NCBI GenBank assembly: GCA_023974075.1
Contig: CM043791.1
Coordinates: 6,143,912 to 6,207,911, forward strand
From: Chaenocephalus aceratus
Taxonomy: Eukaryota > Chordata > Actinopteri > Perciformes > Channichthyidae
Direction: 5' to 3'
Length of the DNA stretch: 64,000 nucleotides
Positions 39,441 through 49,300 of this stretch are shown piece by piece. How positions within the stretch are numbered: position 1 is the first letter of the stretch; every line of letters starts with the position of its first letter. The notes beneath the pieces were generated by a model that did no database searches, was not told the DNA's origin, and saw nothing but the letters and a program-made list of their open reading frames with translations. The position numbers and the translations under genes were made by a program.

Positions 39441-40337
39441 ATCACCAAAGAAAGGATGGTGGTGGATGTCATCTCTTTCTTCTCATCGCTGACCTATGGT
39501 GTCTGTTTGTGGTCATCGAGCGCCCCCTGCTGGTTCTAGGATAAACTGCTCTGGAATGTTGCTGAGTTATAGTCACAGGACAAAGAAATACTCACATCTT
39601 TTACTTAAGTAAAATTATTATTTCCACAGTGTAGAAATACTCTGTTTCATGTAATATCCCACATTATTTTACTTAAAATAAAATTGCAAAGATATTATAT
39701 ATTACGTGACTGGATTATGATTATTGACGCATTCATTTGTTAAAGACTTTAGTTGGAGCTAACTTTAATGACTCTTTATACTGCCAGGTATCTTCATACA
39801 TGAATATACATAATCATTTATTAATAAAAGTCTCTCAATATTCTGCAACATCTAACAAAGTGCATGTGAACATCTTTCACATGCAGCAGGAGCAGAAGTC
39901 TTATATTAATGTTTGAATAAAAACATGTTTTTCAGAATGTAACTGTTGCTTTTTAGGTGGAGTTCTAAAAAGGGGTAGAATGGAGTAGTTTGTTGGTAGG
40001 CAGTTGTACTTTGTGAAAGATGCCTGTCCGTGGAAACCCTGAACTGGGAAGGTTTTTGGGGAAAGGACACTGTGGTCGAGCTCAGATCCCTCCGGGGCAT
40101 CAGGTAAGAGAGACCCAACACAAACCAAATGAAACAGGAAGCTGAATACATCTGCTTTGAGACACACTGTTTATGTCAAAGTGTTTCCAGCAAACAGATC
40201 TAAAACTGAACGTTCAATGCAAAACAATTCATTAACGTTGTTGAACATTTAGCATACCAGCTGAGGCCAATATAAGTACCGTATCTCACCACTCTTACAT
40301 CTGTTTTCCTTTCACTGCCGGGTCACACTCTGCTCAG

Positions 40338-43300
40338 CAGCTCCTCTGGTTACTCTGTTCTGGAGTTCATCGGTGAAGGCTGCTTTGGCAGGGTGGCCAG
40401 ATGCCGAAATCGGGCAACCCAAGAGACCGTGGCTGTGAAGATCCTAAAGAAGGACACAGATTACCTCCAGGACACTGAGAGAGAGGTAGACTTTGGGACT
40501 CCTTTTGATTCTTTGAAGACAGTTTTCCTTGCTATGAGACTGGGTCTTCTCCAACAGAGTCTATATTATGAACCCTCTTTTCTCTCCAGGTGGCCATGAT
40601 GGAGGTCATCAGTGTCCTGAATCCAGACCACAGTAACATGGTGAAGTTCTTTGAGCAGTTTGAACATTTGGGACAGACCTGCCTAGCGTTTGAGATGCTC
40701 GACAAGTGTCTCTATCAGATGATGCGAGAGCGATTCTGGATCCCATTGTCTCTGAACGAGATCCTCACCATCGCAGAGCAGGTACGTTCCGTTTTAATGT
40801 AGGACCAATGATGTACTGTTCTACATCCACATTGGGCATTAGTGAAGGAAACCTTACATAGTAGTCTAGCCATCTGAGTCCTATTGTGAATCCGGAAAGG
40901 CTGAGTACTCCAAAGTTTAATGTTAGAGATGTATAGTTCAGGTCCCCAGCACATAGAAACTGCTTGATGCTAACTTGCATATATTGGGCAATTTGCACAA
41001 TTAGCATAATGTACGTGAATTACCATTATTTACCATTATAGCTTATGTGGACACTCGTTCAATGGCTTGGACGGTTTGGACCATTTTGAGGCGCTTTTGG
41101 TGGTCATTGGGTATGCTGAGTCCATTTCTGACATGTTCAGGATCAAAATTGGCAGTTTAAAGCATACAATTCCAAATATGTGTACGCTGTGGGCTGATCT
41201 TGATTCATTTTTGGATTCAATTTGGAAGATTTAGGGGACTCTGGATCATATCAAGGTGTTTGACAGAAAGCCAAATTAATATCACCACTGTACCATACTT
41301 GAAAAACATAATTTCTTGAGTTTTGACAATTTTAAGTCTTTTAAAAGTATGTGCTTTATTTATAAATGTTTACATGGACTGCCCCCCCCCCCCTTAGGGG
41401 AATTAATCCACACAAAAAACACTGGACGCTGCACTAGGTCAGAAACCAGAGGAGGTCCACCGCAGACGGACCACTTTTGTACACAATGTCCTTTCCATTA
41501 TTAAAGGCAGGTCATTGTGGAATAGCCTCCCAACTGAGATACGGGATTGTCCCACTCTCAATAGCTTCAAAGGTCAACTCAAAGAATGGTTAAGAAACAA
41601 CCAGACGTAGGGGTGGGCGATATGACGATATATATCGTCGTGACGATATTAGGTCTCCACGATATGCTTTTTCAGAGATATCGTCCTATCGTGATAAAAA
41701 AAAAAAAAAAAAAAACTTGGAATTTTTTTTTTGAAAAATAGCGGGAGGGGAAGAGGCTCTCCGTGCGCGGCGCAGGGGGCTATGACAGCGGACGGAGAGC
41801 CTCTTCCCCTCCCGCTCCCCCAGCCTCACCTACTGATTTTCATTTCACCATATATAAAGCCCGATCGATTTCACAATGTCAGCGCACCTCTGCTTTCGTT
41901 CAGTCCGAGTTGTTTGACACGCTCCCAAAGTCCCCGCCCCCTTTCTTTGCAGCGGTGGCGTTTTATGTTTTTCCCTTCAGTTATGCTAAAGTCTTTTATT
42001 ACACTTCAAGTCTACTCTAAAGTTTACATTTTAATTGTTTGGCAGTGACTTTTCCTCATTGATGTTTTATGTTTTACTTAGTTATGTTTTACCCTCCTTT
42101 TCATGTTTATTGATGTTCACTGCTCACTTGTTCATTCAGGGTTTCATTTCTGAAATAAAACCAGCTTGAAATGCTATTTTGGTCTGTTACTCCTTTTTGT
42201 TTTAGTTTCTGTTACCTTGTAGGTGCTTGTACTGTTAAGTAACTTGAAAAATAACCATAATAACTGACATGAAAAAATATCGTGATATATATCGTCTATC
42301 GTGATACTGCTTGAAAATATCGTGATAACATATTTTTCAATATCGCCAACCCCTAACCAGACGTGTAATCACCGCTAAATGCACTTTAATACAGGGGTAT
42401 CTCCTCTTGCACTTAATGTAGCTCTTTTATCTTCTCTTGAATTACATAGCTTAGTTCTTACAGTTCAGAGGCTTTTCTGCTTGCTCTTGCCTCTGCTTAC
42501 TTTTTTATGCTGTTTTTCTATTTTTCTTTTCTGATAACTTTGAGCAGCGGCTCCTGGACATTAACTTATCACTGGGACAGTTATTCTTCGTAAATAGACG
42601 GAGGGTTTCAGCCATATTTCAATATTTTTACGACAACCTCAGTCTTACGGTACGTCCACACAGCAGCTTTAGACGAATCTTCCACCGCTTCCAACGCTTC
42701 TCTGCCCATTGACTTTGAATGGGGATGACGTCATTTTGCCTCGCGTTTCGCCGAACTGCATTGTGGGGGAGCGAAGCGAAGATTTCCAGGATTTCCAGGA
42801 TTCAAAAGTTGAGCAATGTTCAACTTTTGAAGCTGAGCTGGAAGCGTCAGCCAATCAAACACGTTTATGCAAATCTGACAGTAGAAGCGCGAGCCAATCA
42901 AACCGCGTGTAAGCAGGGAGAACCAGACCGCAGTTCATTTCCTCATATTCCAAACGAGAAATTACGGTAGCAAATCACCCGGTTCTTTACGACCAGAACT
43001 ATTAACGGGATACAAACCGGAGGAACCAGGCATGGAGGGAGGTGGCAGAGACAGTGGGTGAAACTGGTAGGTTTTCGCCTGTTTGGGGGTGTTTATATAT
43101 ATATATTGCTCGCATAAAATCCCCGGGGTTTTTTGCTTTGTATATCGGGGGCGGGAGATTCATGTGATTGGTTGTTGGTCGCATTGCTCGCAAAAAGATT
43201 TTTTAAAAGCTGCTGTGTGGACGTACCGTTACAGTAGCGCGGCCTAGCAACAGCTAAAGCCTGGTAGGCTACTGCATGCTATTTAGCTTAAGCTAGTTGG

Positions 43301-46300
43301 GAGCAAAATGCCTCCGTTCTCTACAGATGACTTCCACAAACTTCTACAGAAGATGGCCGTGTTGGAAATGAAAATCCAACGGTTGGAAGTTACCGTGGAA
43401 GTGAATGGACTAGGTTGGAATGACACCACTTTACCAGTGTTGCAAAATAATGGACAAAGGCATGCTAACTCACAGCTAGTTAGCAGCTACAAGGATTCCA
43501 AGGAACAGGAGGGCTGTGTACCGGGTAATAAATCTACAAGTGGTAGTCCTCCCTGGAACTCTCTGGGTGCAAAGCCGAAGAGTAAATCATTTCCATGGGA
43601 TTTGGGAGGACGAACAACAGGCAGAGACCAGCGCTCTGAAATCTGTGATGCGACCGGCTGGCCTGCATTGTTATCACCCAGGAAGAGCGCCTCTTCAACC
43701 CCTATTCATACTAGGAAACAGCTGTGGACAGCTGCTAAAGGGAGAATTACAAACAATCCTCCTAAACCACCAAGTGTGCCAATCCAGAACAGATACGCTT
43801 CGCTGACCGAGAGCCGGAGATCTCTTTCTGATGACCTGGATAACCCGTCCTCTTCACACAGCAGGGTAAGGACCAATAGCTACTCCAAAAGTAAAAGGCT
43901 AGAGGGAAAGCTAACGACTGGGCCTGAAACTCTGATTGTGGGTGACTCTGCTGTAAGAGATGTAAAAGGTCTGTGTAGTAAGAACAACACCAAAGTACTC
44001 TGTTTTCCCAAGGATGTGGTCTCTGACTTGGCTGAGAAGATCCTGCATATTGGGGCTGAACATCAGACTGTGAAGAATGTGGTACCGCACATTGGAACAA
44101 ATGATGTTGTGAAACAAGAGTCAGAAGTGCTGAAAGAAGACTTTAAATGTTTGTTGGAAACTGCCAGCTCTCTAAATGCAGAGGTGTTCATCAGTGGCCC
44201 TCTACCGCCAGTCAGAAGAGGAGTGGAGAGATTCAGCAGATTGTTTGCACTGAACACCTGGCTTTCAACTGCCTGTACTGACCATTCTGTTCATTGTATT
44301 GACAACTTTAACTTTTTCCGGGACCGCAGACATCTTTTTAAGGGAAATGGAGTTCGTCTGAACAAGTCAGGAGTGAAATTGTTTATCTCTAACGTATTCA
44401 ACTGCCTGCGTCATCAATCTGTTCCCTCTGCCAAGGACAAGCGGCAAGAGGAATCAAAACAAGAGAAAGACACAACACATCGCTCAGAAAACCTTGAAAA
44501 TCTATTACTGCACCCGCCTGAGGAATGTCTTGATTATGGGAGACAAATGGAGGAGTCTCCACTGCCCTTCACCCCCCCTATCACCTCTGAGGATACTCTT
44601 CCTTCACCCCACAGCTCTCTCTACTCTCCGTTCACCCTTTCACCCTCGCCCACCCTCCTGGAGATCGCTGAACACACGCAGGAGATACAGAGGGTTGGCA
44701 CCGATTCCTTCCTGGAGTTCAAAGACCAAACTAAGGCGATGTGCAGGGCTGGCAGCATGTCCTTTACCCCCGCTCCTCAACGACGCCCACCAAAATCACC
44801 GCAGAGACGCGCACCATCTCCCCCGTCTTCATCACCGTGCCTACGTCAACCACCTCCCCTCCCTTCAAGAAAGCATCTGCAGTCTCCGAAGCCTGATAAG
44901 GATGTGTGTGTACACAACGCAACAAACTCTTACTGATATGTGCTGGGTCCAGGCTCAAGGGCGTATGGCACTCTCAACTCTTTCCAGGACATTCCCGGGC
45001 CCTGCCTGCCTGTAGCTTTGCCGATATCTGTGTTGATAGGAAATAGATTAAGAGCGGTGAATCATCTTAGATACAGGAACTGCTCAAACGTTTGTGTGAG
45101 TTTATCTAATTTAGCAGTGATTCCATGTCAGCCACAGCTTGTTACAAAAAACCTGACTGATAGTGTGTTCAACAAACTTAAACTAGCTTTATTAAATGTC
45201 AGGTCTTTGGCAGGAAAAACATTTTTAATCAATGATTTTATCACTGAGCACAATCTTGATTTTATGTTTTTAACAGAAACTTGGATTGAACAAAATAACA
45301 GTGCAGCTGTTCTTATCGAATCAACCCCTCCCAACTTTAGTTTTATGAGTCAGGAAAGAATGCATAAGAAAGGGGGTGGAGTTGCTATTCTGTTCAATGA
45401 TTCCCTTCAATGCAGGAAGACATCGTATGGAAACTTTGATTCTTTTGAATATGTGGCCCTTCAGCTGAAATGCTCCTCTCGAGCTCTGTTCATAAATATC
45501 TATAGACCACCCAAATACTGTGCAAGCTTTTTTGATGACTTTACTGAACTGCTGTCTATAGTGTGTATTGACTTTGACCGTCTAGTCATTGTTGGTGATT
45601 TTAACATCCATGTTGACAACCCCCAGGACAGAGGGGCTAAAGAACTGTTTTGTGTTCTTGATAGCTATGGATTGACTCAGCATGTGACGGAGCCCACGCA
45701 CAATAAGGGGCACACTCTAGACTTAATTATCTCAAAGGGTCTGAATATCTCTAAGGTTGTGGTGACTGATGTTGCACTCTCTGATCATTCCTGTGTTTTC
45801 TTTGAGAGCTCTATTTCTGTTCACACAAGTGTTCAAAAAGAGGTAACCACAAAGCGATATTTAACTGAAAATACGAGGGAAATGTTTACTCAGAATTTTT
45901 CTTCCACACTTGCCCCTGCTAACACCTCAGTAAATGAGCTAGTAGATCATTTTAATTAAAAAATTAAAAATGTTATAGATGCCATTGCTCCAACTAAGGT
46001 AAAGGAAGTGACTGGGAAGAAAATATCTCCATGGAGAAAGGCCATGACCGTGAAAACAGAAAAAAGAGTGTCGAAAAGCTGAACGTAGGTGGCGAAAAAC
46101 AAATCTCCAGGTTCACTTTGAAATCTATAAAGAGAGACTTGGCCTTTATAATTTGGAATTGAAAAACGCACAACAGTCTTTCTTCTCTGACATCATTACC
46201 AAAAACAAAAACAACGCACGTGCCTTTTCGCTACCGTCGACAGACTAACTAACCCCCCAGTGTCAGTAGCCTCTGAATTTCTATCCACCAGGGCGTGCAA

Positions 46301-49300
46301 TGATTTTGCCTCCTTTTTCACTGACAAAATTCAGAAAATCAGACAAGCAGTCAGTGCCTCTGCATCAGATACAGCAAATGTGTTGTCCCTATGTCCACCT
46401 AATATCAATTCAAACACCATGACACAATTCCATCAGATTAATGATAAAAACCTAGAGGACATTATTCAACTTCTGAAATCCTCCTCCTGCTGCCTTGATA
46501 TTATTCCAACAGGATTTTTCAAAGATGTTTTTTGTAGCATGGCCTCAGATCTACTGCAGTCATTAAACCACTCTTAAAAAAGAATAATCTAGATGCTTCA
46601 GTAATGAACAATTACAGGCCCATATCAAACCTGCCATTTCTAGGTAAAATCATTGAAAAAGTTGTTTTTCAACAGTTGAGTAATTTCTTGCATTTAAATA
46701 ACTGTTTCGATGTGTTCCAGTCAGGCTTTCGTCCAAACCACAGCACTGAGACTGCTCTTGTAAAGGTCTTCAATGACATTCACTTAAACACAGACAGTGG
46801 CAGAACTTCAGTGTTAGTATTATTAGATCTCAGTGCTGCGTTTGACACTGTTGACCACAACATATTACTTGACCGACTAGAACACTGGGTGGGACTTTCG
46901 GAAACAGTTCTAAATTGGTTTGAATCCTACTTAAAGGACAGAAAAAACTTTGTTTCTATAGGTAAATACACATCTGAGTTGACAAATATGACATGTGGGG
47001 TACCTCAAGGCTCCAACTTGGGGCCTCTTCTCTTTAAGATCTACATGCTACCACTGGCTCAGATAATGAAAAACAACAAAATAAGTTACCATAGCTATGC
47101 GGATGACACACACATTTACGTAACAATTTCACCAGGAGACTATTCTCCAATTCAAACACTGAGTAAGTGCATTATACAAATCAATGACTGGATGTGTCAG
47201 AACTTTCTCCAATTAAACAAAGATAAAACTGAGGTAATGGTTTTTGGAGCCAAGGCAGAACGTTTAAAAGTTAGCGCTGAGCTTCAGTCTGCAATGTTCA
47301 AAACAACAGATAAAGCCAGAAATCTAGGTGTAGTCATGGACTCTGACCTGAGTTTCAACAGTCACATTAAAACAGTTACTAAATCAGCCTACTATCACCT
47401 AAAGAACATATCTAGGATTAAAAGACTAATGTCACAGCAGGATTTGGAAAAACTTGTCCATGCTTTTATCTTCAGTTGACTGGACTACTGTAATGGTGTC
47501 TTTACAGGTCTCACTAAAAAATCTATTAGAAAGCTGCAGCTGATTCAGAACGCCGCTGCTCGAGTCCTCACTAACACGTGGATCCAAGTGGATCACATCA
47601 CTCCTGTTCTGAAGTCTTTACACAGGGTGTCCGCGGGGTCTTAAAAAGTATTAAAAGTTGATAAATCAATTTAGCGAAAATTAAGGCTATTAAAAAGCAG
47701 GGTTGCCAACTCTCACGCATCTGGCGTGTGACACACGCTTTCACTCTCAATCTCACGCTCTCACGCTGCCCAAACTATTCTCACCCCAAAAACAAGATGA
47801 GCCAGCGATCGTTTTTGGTTGGTTATTTACAATATTGAGTTGACAGCTGCTCAAGCTGTCGATCCGCTCCCTCCCCGCTCCCACCACTCTTAACAACGTT
47901 AACAGACAGCAGAGCAGTGGGAGCCGGTTGGTCAAACCCCGACCCGTATTGCGCATGCGCAGATCTAAGATCCAGTAGAAATGATAAAAAGTCTGCTGCT
48001 TATTGTTCTACTAGGCCAAAATAGAGTCAAAGAATATATGAGAGCGAGAGTGTGTTAATTAATATATTTGGCAGTTTGGAGTAAGTCTGTAGATGTGTTT
48101 GTGTGTGTGTTTCATGTATAGGCCTCTCACGATAATTAATTTTGTTGGATACATTTTCCCGGAAATGATTGCGATAAACGATAATATTGTCGGCACCGTT
48201 GTATGACCATTTTAGACCACTGACATAATGATAATATATAATAATAATAATGCAAGTACATCCTTTCAAACTGCTAGTCACATCCTCATGTAAATGGCAA
48301 TTTATCGAGTTCATTTTTATTTATCGTACGATAAGTCAATGAATTGACAGGCACACAATAAAACAGTGGAAACAAACATGTGTTTGACTTTCATTAGTGA
48401 ATGAAACATTGTTCCCTTTATAGTCTGTGTCCAATATTGTGTATTTGTATATATTGTATATATATCCTATATATATGCTAACGTCCCGCTACTGACACGA
48501 TAGCAGTCATTTAGTGAGCATGTGTAATTAAACCCATGATATCAAAATCTCACTCCAGCCAGGTACCCAAAGTTGGCAACCCTGTAAAAAGTATTAAAAA
48601 GTATTAAACGGCATTTTCCAAAGTATTAAGAAGGTCCACAGCAACGACAACATGAAACACCCTTTAATTTACTGAAACAACATGTCGGGAAACCCCCTCA
48701 AGGTGGCCCCATGCATAGAGTGCCATAAAACCACTAAGCCAAACTATATCCGGTCACATAGATCTGCTATTTTAAAGTAAGGTCAACACATATCGACCCT
48801 AAATATAGTCTATATTAAGAAAGAGAAAAGTCTTAACATATATATCGTTTTTGTAAACATATGACAAATGTGTGAGGGTGATGACGTCAGAGCATCGTCC
48901 TATGTGCCGGGCTTAGCCCCGGACAGCCCCAGCCAAATTTAACCCCTGGGTATTTGTGAGGGAGCTCCTATATGGCATTACCCCGCTGAAGCTCACCAAA
49001 GTTTAATATATTTCATCGATCAAAGTTTTGTCAATAGTTTTGTTTATTGGTCAAATACTGGTTTCTACTGGTTTCTGAGGAGTTTTACTGGAATGAAAGA
49101 GCACAGAGCACAGAAGCAACAAAGCAGCATACTGCATTAAACCTGACCTTCACAGAGAGGTTGAAGTTCATGTGGAGAGGAGGCTTCAGTAGTCTGTCTG
49201 CACTCTGTTTAGTTGTGCTATCTTACAATCAATATAGTAAATGTGAGGTAAAGTGTGTCGCCAATGTAACCGGTTAGAACTCGAAGTTGCGATGAGGTCT

